DNA of 64,000 nucleotides from Stomorhina lunata. Lineage: Eukaryota; Arthropoda; Insecta; Diptera; Rhiniidae. Shown one piece after another: positions 11,455 through 24,050 of the stretch. The stretch spans positions 15,378,123 through 15,442,122 of the forward strand of contig OW121741.1 in the NCBI GenBank assembly GCA_933228675.1, given 5' to 3'. The number at the start of each line of letters is the position of its first letter. Position 1 is the stretch's first letter. Position numbers and translations under genes: made by a program. Under the pieces are notes generated by a model that saw only the letters and a list, made by a program, of their open reading frames with translations, made no database searches and had not been told where the DNA came from.

Positions 11455-14150
11455 TTTGAAGCCGAACTTTTTATAGCAAAGTGTTCTTATAGGCAACTTT
11501 TCTACATAAAATTCACCATCGTCAACTTTTCTACTGAAAAGTCCTCCTATCGTCAACTTTTCTTTAGAAAAGTCTTCCTATCGTCAACTTTTCTATAGAA
11601 AAGTCTTCCTATCGTCAACTTTTCTATAGAAAAGTCTTCCTATCGTCAACTTTTCTATAGAAAAGTCTTCCTATCGTCAACTTTTCTATAGAAAAGTCTT
11701 CCTATCGTCAACTTTTCTATAGAAAAGTCTTCCTATCGTCAACTTTTCTATAGAAAAGTCTTCCAATCGTCAACTTTTCTATAGAAAAGTCTTCCTATCG
11801 TCAACTTTTCTATAGAAAAGTCTTCCTATCGTCAACTTTTCTATAGAAAAGTCTTCCTATCGTCAACTTTTCTATAGAAAAGTCTTCCTATCGTCAACTT
11901 TTCTATAGAAAAGTCTTCCTATCGTCAACTTTTCTATAGAAAAGTCTTCCTATCGTCAACTTTTCTATAGAAAAGTCTTCCTATCGTCAACTTTTCTATA
12001 GAAAAGTCTTCCCTTCGTCAACTTTTCTATAGAAAAGTCTTCCTATCGTCAACTTTTCTATAGAAAAGTCTTCCTATCGTCAACTTTTCTATAGAAAAGT
12101 CTTCCTATCGTCAACTTTTCTATAGAAAAGTCTTCCTATCGTCAACTTTTCTATAGAAAAGTCTTCCTATCGTCAACTTTTCTATAGATAAGTCTTCCTA
12201 TCGTCAACTTTTCTATAGAAAAGTCTTCCTATCGTCAACTTTTCTATAGAAAAGTCTTCCTATCGTCAACTTTTCTATAGAAAAGTCTTCCTATCGTCAA
12301 CTTTTCTATAGAAAAGTCTTCCTATCGTCAACTTTTCTATAGAAAAGTCTTCCTATCGTCAACTTTTCTATAGAAAAGTCTTCCTAACGTCAACTTTTCT
12401 ATAGAAAAGTCTTCCTATCGTCAACTTTTCTATAGAAAAGTCTTCCTATCGTCAACTTTTCTATAGAAAAGTCTTCCTATCGTCAACTTTTCTATAGAAA
12501 AGTCTTCCTATCGTCAACTTTTCTATTGAAAAGTCTTCCTATCGTCAACTTTTCTATAGAAAAGTCTTCCTATCGTCAACTTTTCTATAGAAAAGTCTTC
12601 CTATCGTCAACTTTTCTATAGAAAAGTCTTCCTATAGTCAACCCTTTATTGGAAGAGTCTTCCTATCGTCAACTTTTCTATAGAAAAGTCTTCCTATCGT
12701 CAACTTTTCTATAGAAAAGTCTTCCTATCGTCAACTTTTCTATAGAAAAGTCTTCCTATCGTCAACTTTTCTATAGAAAAGTCTTCCTATCGTCAACTTT
12801 TCTATAGAAAAGTCTTCCTATCGTCAACTTTTCTATAGAAAAGTCTTCCTATCGTCAACTTTTCTATAGAAAAGTCTTCCTTTCGTCAACTTTTCTATAG
12901 AAAAGTCTTCCTATCGTCAACTTTTCTATAGAAAAGTCTTCCTATCGTCAACTTTTCTATAGAAAAGTCTTCCTATCGTCAACTTTTCTATAGAAAAGTC
13001 TTCCTATCGTCAACTTTTCTATAGAAAAGTCTTCCTATCGTCAACTTTTCTATAGAAAAGTCTTCCTATCGTCAACTTTTCTATAGAAAAGTCTTCCTAT
13101 CGTCAACTTTTCTATAGAAAAGTCTTCCTATCGTCAACTTTTCTATAGAAAAGTCTTCCTATCGTCAACTTTTCTATAGAAAAGTCTTCCTAACGTCAAC
13201 TTTTCTATAGAAAAGTCTTCCTATCGTCAACTTTTCTATAGAAAAGTCTTCCTATCGTCAACTTTTCTATAGAAAAGTCTTCCTATCGTCAACTTTTCTA
13301 TAGAAAAGTCTTCCTATCGTCAACTTTTCTATAGAAAAGTCTTCCTATCGTCAACTTTTCTATAGAAAAGTCTTCCTATAGTCAACTTTTTATTGGAAGA
13401 GTCTTCCTATCGTCAACTTTTCTATAGAAAAGTCTTCCTATCGTCAACTTTTCTATAGAAAAGTCTTCCTATCGTCAACTTTTCTATAGAAAAGTCTTCC
13501 TATCGTCAACTTTTCTATAGAAAAGTCTTCCTATCGTCAACTTTTCTATAGAAAAGTCTTCCTATCGTCAACCTTTCTATAGAAAAGTCTTCCTATCGTC
13601 AACTTTTCTATAGAAAAGTCTTCCTATCGTCAACTTTTCTATAGAAAAGTCTTCCTATCGTCAACTTTTCTACAGAAAAGTCTTCCTATCGTCAATTTTT
13701 CTATAGAAAAGTCTTCCTATCGTCAACTTTTCTATAGAAAAGTCTTCCTATCGTCAACTTTTCTATAGAAAGGTCTTCCTATCGTCAACTTTTCTATAGA
13801 AAATTCTTCCTATCGTCAACTATTCTATAAAAATGTCTTCTTAACGTCAACTTTTCTATAACAATGTCTTCCTATCGTCATTTTTTTGTAGAAATGCCTT
13901 TCTTTGGTCAACTTTTCTATAGAATTGTCTTCCTTTGGTCAACTTTTTTTTAGAAATGTCTTCCTTTCATCAACTTTTCTATAGAAATGTCTTCCCATCG
14001 TCAACTTTTCTATAGAAATGTCTTAGTTTGGTAAACTTTTCTATAGAAATGTCTTCCTACCATCAACTTTTCAATGGAAATGTCTTCCTATAGTCAACTT
14101 TTATATCGAAATGTCTTCTTATCATCAACACTTTTATGAAAAAGGTTCCT
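11455..14150 (+). repeat. 31-bp array, TATCGTCAAC class, about 87 copies
   Basis: Units consist of the box TTTTCTATAGAAAA and the spacer GTCTTCCTATCGTCAAC. From about 11575 to 13790 the copies are almost identical. Both ends are degenerate, notably 13790-14150 where the box end reads GAAATG. A rare variant with TATTGGAAGAG occurs twice, at 12631 and 13375, exactly 744 bp (24 units) apart. Confidence 0.97.
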
Positions 14151-15062
14151 ATTATCATTTTTGTTATTGCAGATTCTTTTAGTTCTACTATCGTTATATT
14201 CTATGGCATTTGTTTTATATTTGCAGTAATTATTTGAATAGTTTTATTTGTGTATTGATTACATTTTTTGGTTTTTGTGGTTTTTCAAATATAATGTAAC
14301 TGCTTCTGTACATTTTCATTTAAAATTTTATTCGTTTTCTTACCACATTCTGATAATGGCTTCGAAAATAAAGATATTTTAATTTTCGTAGGTCAGTTTT
14401 TGAAAAAGTGAAAATTTTAAAAAAATTTCAGTTTTTGGGTTAAACAACAAAATAAGAAAATTTATTGAATTATTTTTTAAACTAGTTGGTAATTTAAACT
14501 GCATTTTATCGAATTTATACTCAACTTTTAATAAACATCCAAAACCTCTTAAGCATTCGGTTAGTTATTCTAAGAAAACCCTAATGGAGTTTTCCATTCT
14601 AATTTCTTTTGTTTTCCTTCAATTTTATTTGAAAATAAAAATTGTGTACTTTAAAGAAATCTTATATTTTATTTAGCAACGCTAATGTACTCTAATGTTA
14701 TCATTAATCTAACCCACATCATTTATACAGATATAAAATAATTTTACCCAAATGTCAAACGAAAGTGGAAAAAACGAAGTAAAAATATTTTAAAATAAAA
14801 GTGAACAAGTTTATAGAGTTTTAACTTTAAATTAAACTCCTCAAGTTTTTTTTAACATTAACAACGAAAGCAGTTCACAGACTAAACATATAAAAAGACT
14901 TTTTTTTTTGTCGTAGCCGATTGTTTATTTCGTTGGTACAAGGCACTAAAGTGAATGTCACCTGTCAACACAACCCTTAAGTAGAGTTAACCTTCGAAAA
15001 GAAAAAGACTCAACTAAAAGCCAAAATACAGATACAACTCTAGAAAGAACACATTTACACTC
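14150..15062. other. AT-rich spacer, no gene seen
   Basis: Unique-looking sequence separating two arrays of the same class and orientation. No ordered repeat and no convincing reading frame. Confidence 0.6.
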
Positions 15063-16130
15063 ACAGTCTTCCTATCGTCAACTTTTCTATAGAAAAGTCT
15101 TCCTATCGTCAACTTTTCTATAGAAAAGTCTTCCTATCGTCAACTTTTCTATAGAAAAGTCTTCCTATCGTCAACTTTTCTATAGAAAAGTCTTCCTATC
15201 GTCAACTTTTCTATAGAAAAGTCTTCCTATCGTTAACTTTTCTATAGAAAAGTCTTCCTATCGTCAACTTTTCTATAGAAAAGTCTTCCTATCGTCAACT
15301 TTTCTATAGAAAAGTCTTCCTATCGTCAACTTTTTTATAGAAAAGTCTTCCTATCGTCAACTTTTCTATAGAAAAGTCTTCCTATCGTCAACTTTTCTAT
15401 AGAAAAGTCTTCCTATCGTCAACTTTTCTATAGAAAAGTCTTCCTATCGTCAACTTTTCTATAGAAAAGTCTTCCTATCGTCAACTTTTCTATAGAAAAG
15501 TCTTCCTATCGTCAACTTTTCTATAGAAAAGTCTTCCTATCGTCAACTTTTCTATAGAAAAGTCTTCCTATCGTCAACTTTTCTATAGAAAAGTCTTCCT
15601 ATCGTCAACTTTTCTATAGAAAAGTCTTCCTATCGTCAACTTTTCTATAGAAAAGTCTTCCTATCGTCAACTTTTCTATAGAAAAGTCTTCCTATCGTCA
15701 ACTTTTCTATAGAAAAGTCTTCCTATCGTCAACTTTTCTATAGAAAAGTCTTCCTATCGTCAACTTTTCTATAGAAAAGTCTTCCTATCGTCAACTTTTC
15801 TATAGAAAAGTCTTCCTATCGTCAACTTTTCTATAGAAAAGTCTTCCTATCGTCAACTTTTCTATAGAAAAGTCTTCCTATCGTCAACTTTTCTATAGAA
15901 AAGTCTTCCTATCGTCAACTTTTCTATAGAAAAGTCTTCCTATCGTCAACTTTTCTATAGAAAAGTCTTCCTATCGTCAACTTTTCTATAGAAAAGTCTT
16001 CCTATCGTCAACTTTTCTATAGAAAAGTCTTCCTATCGTCAACTTTTCTATAGAAAAGTCTTCCTATAGTCAACTTTTCTATAGAAAAGTCTTCCTATCG
16101 TCAACTTTTCTATAGAAAAGTCTTCCTATC
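15063..16130 (+). repeat. 31-bp array, TATCGTCAAC class, about 34 copies
   Basis: Near-perfect repeats of the same unit as at 11.5-14.1 kb. Only isolated substitutions are seen (for example TCGTTAAC near 15232 and TTTTTTATAG near 15330). The left edge is abrupt; the right edge grades into diverged copies. Confidence 0.97.
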
Positions 16131-16790
16131 ATCCTATCTATAGAAATGTCTACCATTGGTCAACTTTTCGATAGAAATATTTTACTTTGGTCAATATTTT
16201 TATAGAATTGTCTTCATTTGGTCAACTTTTCTATGGAAATGTTTTCCTTTCTTCAACTTTTCTAAAGAAATTTCTTAATTGGGTAAACTTTTCTGTAGAA
16301 ATTTCTTTCTTGGGTCAACTTTTCTATAGAAATGTATTACTTTGATAAAGTTTTCTATAGAAATGTCTTCCTTTGGTGAACTTTTTGATTGAAAGGTCTT
16401 TCTATCATCAACTTTTCGATAGAAATGGGTTCCTATCGTCAGCTTTTCTATAGAAAATTCTTCCTTTGGTCAACTTTTCTATAGAAATGTCTTTCTTTGC
16501 TCAACTTTTCTATAGGAATGTCTTCCTTTGCTCAACTTTTTTATAGAAATGTCTTCTGGTCATTTTTTCGATAGAAATGTCATCTTTTCTATAGAAATAT
16601 GTTCCTAACTTCAACTTTTGTATAGAAATGTGTTCATTTGGTCAAATTTTCTGTAGAAGTGTTTTGCTTTGGTCATCTTCTCTATTGAAATGTCTTCCTT
16701 TGGTCAACTTTTCTTTAGAAATATCTTCCTTTGGTCAAGTTTTTTATAGAAATGTTTTCCTGTTATCATATTTTCTGTAGAAATACTGTT
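16130..16790 (+). repeat. Diverged 31-bp repeats, CTTTGGTCAAC variant
   Basis: The continuing right edge of the preceding array. The box often reads TTTTCTATAGAAAT and the spacer often carries CCTTTGGTCAAC. There are many substitutions and small deletions. The pattern fits decay of edge copies no longer homogenised with the centre. Confidence 0.9.
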
Positions 16791-18570
16791 TAGAGTTTGG
16801 TTAATATAATAATTTTATTAACATTTTATCTCGAGTGTTGGCTTACATTGACTTTACATTTACGTTTGAAATTTTTACATCAAATGTACATTAGTGTTGC
16901 ATTTGAATTTATTCAATGTACAATTTTTGAAAATAAATTTCAAACTTTCACACACACATACACAAAGAAGGGCATATACAAATAAGCAACAAAAAAGATT
17001 GAAGTAAAGCAAAAGTTATAATATTTCGCGTTGTTTGAGTTCGTTTGGAACAAAAAAATCTAGAAATACAGCATAAGAACGAAAAAATTCACTGTCAGCC
17101 AGATAATGTGACAATGAGTTCATCCGCAGAAACGAGGAACAACAAACATACAACAAAAGATGAAACATTGAAGCTTTAAACATTCGCAGGAGTGTTTAGT
17201 ATTAGCTCTTATATGAGGATTCCAGGACTTTCATATACTAATAAGGAGATAAGGATTGTTGTATAGAAGTTAAAATAAAGCAGGATTACATGACATTTAC
17301 CTTGAGTTTATGTAGGAATTTGTATAGAGTTGAATATAATAATGAAATGTTGGAAGATAAATCAATTAAGAGGAGGTGGGGTCATGAGTTTGTTTAGAGT
17401 TTTAAATCGACTTCGTAATGAGATATTTAAGATTTTATTTTAGAATATTTATTTTGGTTTTAATATATAATTTGTTATTATTTTATCTGATTTCTTAATC
17501 TTTAATACAGAATTTTATATATAATACTATTTGGTATAAGTAGGCCTTTATATTGTCAGCTTTCTGGTTTTATTTATGTTATATTCACATTTTAATTACA
17601 ATTATCTAATTATATCTCCTAATTTAACTCTACCAATCTATTTATATCGTTATCTTTTGAAAATTTCAAAATGTCATACAAATTTTATTTCATTTATCCT
17701 TTAGAAATGTACCCTCCCTTTGTATTGCAACTTCATAATATTCTTTCAAATTAAATAAATTTTCGAAAAAGAAAACCCATGTTAAGAGTTCGAAAAATTA
17801 AAAAAGCTGCTCTAATATTATTATAATGTTACTTCCTCATATTGCATATTTTGCCACAAACTCATAATGCCCTTTGCCACATAGCTACCGGTGAAAAGAG
17901 CATGTTGCAAGAATCTCAAAAAAATTTAAAAAAGAAAGAGTCTTAGTAAGTAAAAAGATGTTGACTTAACAAGTTTACAAAGAGTTGATGCTTTTTTCTT
18001 ACCTTTTTCAAAACTCCTAAAAAGTAAAAAAAAAATACAAAAAGTACAAATACACACAAAAAGTATTACATTTAGCTAGAAAGTACTTCAAGGTACATGT
18101 TAATGTTTAACACCTTTTGTAACTTTAACTACTGTTTACTTTTTTTCCATTTATTTCTTAGGTAATTCAAAAAAAACCTTTTGCTGCTGTTTTAACAGTT
18201 TCAATTTTAATTTTCTTTACCTGCTATTTTGTAGCTTTTTACAGACTTTTATCATTGTCTGCTATTAACAAGAAGTTTCTAACTAATTAAAAAATAAAGT
18301 ATACAATCACACACACACCCCCATACATACAAACTGTTTTACCTTTTCATTTACATAAACAGAGAAAAGAGTATAAGAGAAGCAATGGAGGAAAAAATAA
18401 CATTTGTTGCCTACTTTACAGCTAATTTTTTCAAAAGGCTTAACTATGTGTAAGTGGTTGTGAATTAGTAGCTGTATGTGTATCTTTTAAAACTCTTTAT
18501 TATTTTACATTTTAAAACAATTTTGTTATGTTCTGTTTCAATTTTGTTTGCTTTAAGGTAATTTCCTCTT
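16790..18570. other. AT-rich spacer, no gene recognised
   Basis: About 1.8 kb of unique-looking DNA. A short CA/ATAC microsatellite lies near 18305-18335. A 62-codon frame at 16797-16985 matches nothing I know. No RNA gene is seen. Confidence 0.55.
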
Positions 18571-19580
18571 AAAGATGTCAATTTTTCTATAGAAAATTCT
18601 TAAAAACATCAACTTATCTATAAAAATGTTATCCTAACGTCAACTTTTCTATAGAAATGTGTTTCTAAGTCAAGTTTTCTATAGAAATATCTTCCTAACG
18701 TCAATTTTTCTATAGAAATATCTTTATAACGTCAATTTTTCTATAGAAATGTCTTCCTAACATCAACTTTTCTACCTAATGTCTACCTAATGTCAAGTTT
18801 TCTATAGAAATGTCTTCCTAAAGTCAACTTTTTCACAGAAATGTCTTAATAACGTCAACATTTCTATAGAAATATCTTCCTAACATCAACTTTTCTATAG
18901 AAATGTCTACCTAATGTCAAGTTTTCTATAGAAATGTCTTCCTAAAGTCAACTTTTTCACAGAAATGTCTTAATAACGTCAACATTTCTATAGAAATATC
19001 TTCCTAACATCAACTTTTCTATAGAAATGTCTACCTAATGTCAAGTTTTCTATAGAAATGTCTTCCTAAAGTCAACTTTTTCACAGAAATGTCTTAATAA
19101 CGTCAACATTTCTATAGAAATATCTTCCTAACATCAACTTTTCTATAGAAATGTCTACCTAATGTCAACTTTTCTATAGAAATGTCTTCCTAATGTCAAC
19201 TATTCCATAGAAATGTCTTAATAACGTCAACTTTTCTATAGAAATGTGTTCCTAACGTAAAATTTTTCTATAGAAATATCTCCTTAACGCCAAACTTTCT
19301 ATAAAAATATCTTCCTAGCGTCATTTTTTCTATAGAAATATCTTCCTAACCTCAATTTAAGAAATATCTTCCTAACGTCAATTTTTCTATAGAAATATCT
19401 CCTTAACGCCAACCTTTCTATAAAAATATCTTCCTACCGTAGATTTTTCTATAGAAATATCTTCCTTACGTCAATTTTTCTATAGAAATATTTTAATAAC
19501 GTCAATCTTTCTATAGAAATATCTTTCTAACGTCAACTTTTCTATAGAATTGTGTTCCTAACGTCAACTTTTCCTTAGAA
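18570..19580 (+). repeat. 31-bp repeats, CTAACGTCAAC class, with 124-bp higher order
   Basis: Units are mostly TTTTCTATAGAAAT with a spacer ending CCTAACGTCAAC, about 32 copies. Between 18781 and about 19170 a block of four distinct units recurs. The marker GTCTACCTAATGTCAA starts at 18781, 18905, 19029 and 19153, always 124 bp (4 x 31) apart. Confidence 0.93.
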
Positions 19581-20690
19581 AAGTCAAGTTTTTTATAGAG
19601 AAGTCTTCATTTGCTCAACTTGTCTATTGGAAAGCCTTCCTTTGGTCAACTTTTCTATAGAAAAGTCTTACTTTGGTCAACTTTTTCTTAGAAATGTCGT
19701 CCTTTGTTAAACTTTTCTTTAGAAATGTCTTCCCTTGGTCAACTTTTCTATAGAAATGTCTTTCCTTTGTCAACTTTTCTATAGAAAAGTCTTCATTCGT
19801 TCAACTTTTCTAAAGAAAAGTTTTCTTTTGGTCAACTTTTCTATAGAAAATTCTTCCTTTGGTCAACTTTTCTATAAAAAACTGTTCCTTTGGTTAACTT
19901 TTCTATAGAAAAGTCTTCCTTTGGTCAATTTTTCTATAGAAAAGTCTTCCTTTGGCCAACTTTTCTATAGAAAAGTCTTCCGTTGGTCAAGTTTTCTGTA
20001 GAAATGTCTTCTTTTGGTCAATTTTTCTTTAAAATTGTGTTATTTTGGTCAACTTTTCTTTTCTTTGATCAACTTTTCTATGGAAAAGTCTTCCTTCGGT
20101 CAGTTTTTCTATAGAAAAGTCTTCCTTTTGTCAACTTTTTTATAAAAAAGTCTTCCTTGGATCAAGTTTTCTATAAAAATGTCTTCCTTTGGTCAACTTT
20201 TCTACAAAAATATCTTCCTTTGGCCAACATTCCCATAGAAATGTTCTTCTTTTGTCAAATTTCTATAGAAATATCTTCCTTTGGTCAACTTTTCTGTACA
20301 AATGTCTTCCTTTGGTTAACTTTTCCAAAGAAGTGTCTTTCTTTGCTCAACTTTTTCGTAGAAATGTCTTCCGTTGGTCAAGTTTTCTATAGAAATGTCT
20401 TCTTTTGGTCAATTTTTCTTTAAAATTGTGTTACTTTGGTCAACTTTTCTGTAGAAATGTTTTCCTTTGGTCAACTTTTTTATAGAAATTTCGTAATTTG
20501 GTCAACTTTTCTATAGATATGTTTCCTTTTGTCAATTTTTTTTGTAGAAATATCTTTCTTTTGCCTACTTTTTTATAGTAATGTCTTCCTTTGGTCAACT
20601 TTTTTTAGAAATGTCTTCTTATCGTCATGTTTGCTATAGAAAAGATGACGATAGGAAGAAAATTTTCTCTATATTTTAGTTTATTCTTTA
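19580..20690 (+). repeat. 31-bp repeats, CTTTGGTCAAC class
   Basis: Diverged copies with spacers mostly CCTTTGGTCAAC and mixed box ends (GAAAAG or GAAATG). The frames at 20157-20423 and 20189-20392 are repeat by-products. Most of this block lies inside the tandem duplication starting at 19790. Confidence 0.92.
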
Positions 20691-20880
20691 GCATATCCTC
20701 TTCCTATTCCTTATTACTTTCTATTATTGTTTAAACTGTGTGTCTGTCTCTGTAGTTGTTATTACTTCACTCTTCGTTTGCAGTAGCTTTTGAAGACCTC
20801 TTTTTCTATAATTATGTTTCCCTTTACCTTATTTTTAACTGCTGTATATTTGTTAGTACTTCTTTTAATATTGCCTACAG
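19790..20880. repeat. 1,091-bp tandem duplication, copy 1
   Basis: This segment recurs immediately downstream. It covers about 29 repeat units plus about 190 bp of non-repeat DNA (20690-20880). Its start follows AG, and copy 2 also begins after AG at the junction (2-base microhomology). Confidence 0.95.
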
Positions 20881-21972
20881 TCTTCATTCGTTCAACTTTT
20901 CTAAAGAAAAGTTTTCTTTTGGTCAACTTTTCTATAGAAAATTCTTCCTTTGGTCAACTTTTCTATAAAAAACTCTTCCTTTAGCTAACTTTTCTATAGA
21001 AAAGTCTTCCTTTGGTCAATTTTTCTATAGAAAAGTCTTCCTTTGGCCAACTTTTCTATAGAAAAGTCTTCCGTTGGTCAAGTTTTCTGTAGAAATGTCT
21101 TCTTTTGGTCAATTTTTCTTTAAAATTGTGTTATTTTGGTCAACTTTTCTTTTCTTTGATCAACTTTTCTATGGAAAAGTCTTCCTTCGGTCAGTTTTTC
21201 TATAGAAAAGTCTTCCTTTTGTCAACTTTTTTATAAAAAAGTCTTCCTTGGATCAAGTTTTCTATAAAAATGTCTTCCTTTGGTCAACTTTTCTACAAAA
21301 ATATCTTCCTTTGGCCAACATTCCCATAGAAATGTTCTTCTTTTGTCAAATTTCTATAGAAATATCTTCCTTTGGTCAACTTTTCTGTACAAATGTCTTC
21401 CTTTGGTTAACTTTTCCAAAGAAGTGTCTTTCTTTGCTCAACTTTTTCGTAGAAATGTCTTCCGTTGGTCAAGTTTTCTATAGAAATGTCTTCTTTTGGT
21501 CAATTTTTCTTTAAAATTGTGTTACTTTGGTCAACTTTTCTGTAGAAATGTTTTCCTTTGGTCAACTTTTTTATAGAAATTTCGTAATTTGGTCAACTTT
21601 TCTATAGATATGTTTCCTTTTGTCAATTTTTTTTGTAGAAATATCTTTCTTTTGCCTACTTTTTTATAGTAATGTCTTCCTTTGGTCAACTTTTTTTTAG
21701 AAATGTCTTCTTATCGTCATGTTTGCTATAGAAAAGATGACGATAGGAAGAAAATTTTCTCTATATTTTAGTTTATTCTTTAGCATATCCTCTTCCTATT
21801 CCTTATTACTTTCTATTATTGTTTAAACTGTGTGTCTGTCTCTGTAGTTGTTATTACTTCACTCTTCGTTTGCAGTAGCTTTTGAAGACCTCTTTTTCTA
21901 TAATTATGTTTCCCTTTACCTTATTTTTAACTGCTGTATATTTGTTAGTACTTCTTTTAATATTGCCTACAG
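20881..21972. repeat. 1,092-bp tandem duplication, copy 2
   Basis: Nearly identical to 19790-20880 at an offset of 1091. I found three substitutions near 20974-20985 and one extra T in a T-run near 21700. Identical reading frames recur at 21248-21514 and 21280-21483, as expected for a copy. It is very recent, unless it is an assembly artefact. Confidence 0.95.
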
Positions 21973-23610
21973 CTGTCATATTATGTTAACCTTTTTTTCT
22001 GCTGGTTTCTAAACTCAAAGAAGTAAAGAAGTAATTTTTACAAGGACCTGGTGTTTTTTTGTGGCTCAAGCCATTTACTTTTTTCTGAAGTTTATATCCC
22101 TTTTTTTCTTATTAGCGACACAAAAAAGGTAAAATTTTTTTTTAGAAAAAGGTAAATGACGAAATGTTTAAGGAAGTTTTTGAGAACTTTGAAGAAAAGT
22201 TAACAAGATCTTGGGAAAATTATTTTAAAAATTGTGGTTAATTTATGTTGTTTTTCTAATAGAATAAACATACAATTTAGTATTATTAACTGTTAGCCCT
22301 TAGGGCTTTGTTTAAGCTGAAAATCTCAAGTAGCTGGTTACAGAAATGGTGGAGTAAAAAAATGAGCTGTTGACTATTAAGTAAAACAAAAGGTTTTAGG
22401 AGAAGTAAAAAAGAAATTATGTTAGAAGAAAGTACAATATTTGTGAAAATTTTTTCATGAGATATTTTAACATTTTTAAAGAAAATTGCATTTTTCCTAT
22501 TAAAAACCCAGTTCATGTTTATGAACCTTAGCATCAAGCTTAAAGTTTTAAGGTAGAAAAAATTTATCAGAATTTTCTAATTAAATATATAAATATATTT
22601 ATTTTGCTTTTATGCTTTTTCCATTTCTACAGCATTTTCCATTGACCATGTAACCATTACGTCCACCATTAGTCCTAATGTAAAATTGCTTTGATGTTCT
22701 TTCCATATCAGTCTTTTCGTGTCACAGCTCTTCTCTTACTTGACATTGTGGTAATAAAAAATTATAAATTCTATTAACTTCAAACCATTATAATCATTTC
22801 TTTTAGTCCTTTCACCGTCGTTTATGCTTTGCAGTACATCGCTTTTTTTTGCTCATTTTATAGACCATAATACTTTGACTCCTTTTATGGTCAACCTTTA
22901 TTAAGTTACATGTATGAGGAATACATACATACATAGATACATACATGTTACTACAAGCATATAAACTTCAGAAGGAAATTACTAAAACTGATACAAAGAA
23001 TAATAAATGTAATAAAGAAATGAAAAGAAAGGGCTATAAAGACAATGAGATGTGGAGAGGGAGGAGGTAAAATAAAGTAATAATATTTTATTTAGTTATT
23101 ACTGTCTCTTTTGCTTATTTGTATTGACACTAAAGTAAGAAATGTTACATCCATTTACTCATACATCTACATTGATGTATTTACATAACTGTTTGCAAAC
23201 ATATATATTTATGTAAAACACATTAGAGCTACTAAATTCATTTTATTGTTATGGTAATGGTGTTACTTCCGCTTTCACATACAAACCCAACACAAATGTT
23301 GCCAGTATTTGTGTGTGAGTTTTCCTTAACCATACTAAGACACATACACAGTTATAGCTTTTCAGGCCAGTAACTGATGTTACAACAACATTTAGCCATA
23401 AATTTCTCGAAGAATTCTGTGGCTCCTGATAATGTTTCCATTACCAAGACTTGATGGTTGTTGACTTGATTTCATGACTTTCTTTTCAGTCTTTGGCTAA
23501 AAAATCTTGTGTTGGGTAATTTCATCAATGCACTTTTACATAATAAAATTTGACATACAGTTTGTGGTTATATATGAAGAAGAAAATGGAAAAAAGGTTA
23601 AATGAAGAGG
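21973..23610. other. Spacer, no gene recognised
   Basis: Unique-looking AT-rich DNA. A minus-strand 83-codon frame at 22286-22537 (N-terminal MMLRFINMNWVF) shows no domain I recognise. An ATAC microsatellite lies at about 22922-22951. Confidence 0.55.
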
Positions 23611-23614
23611 GATA

Positions 23615-23900
23615 CTGGGCTAGACTGCAGCCAGACCACTATGATAACTGCGACTAGAGTGTTGACTTAACACAATATAACAGCCATGACTAACAGAATT
23701 ATTGGAATTATGTCAAAACATTAGACTCGAGGTATGACTAGGGCTTTTGATGGAGCTATTGGGCCAAAGACTAGAGTTTTTACTTGAGCTATAACTAGGG
23801 GTATGGCTATTTATATAATCATATCTATGAAAAATTTTAACATAAGCTTTACGACTTGATCTATGATCATTACAAGGCCTATTTCAATGATTAGTTATAT
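23615..23900. repeat. Degenerate GACTAGA-type repeats beside the 11-bp array
   Basis: Scattered words such as GACTAGAGT, TATGACTAGGG, AACTAGGGGTATG and GACTCGAGGTATGACTAG resemble imperfect units of the 11-bp satellite that starts 150 bp further on. Probably old, decayed copies; spacing is irregular. Confidence 0.45.
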
Positions 23901-24050
23901 AAATAGAGTTATAATTAAATATGTGTACCTCTAACACAAAAATTTAAAATTTTCTTTGAATGCTAATTACATAAGTAACATAATTCTTATTTAGTTTATA
24001 TATATTTTAAGTTAAGTATTCTAGGTTTAAACCAAGGAATACTCGACTCG

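Noticed and set aside
11455..16130. CRISPR-like array (regular palindromic repeats)
   Set aside because: Spacers are identical from unit to unit, there are no cas genes, and the DNA is clearly eukaryotic.
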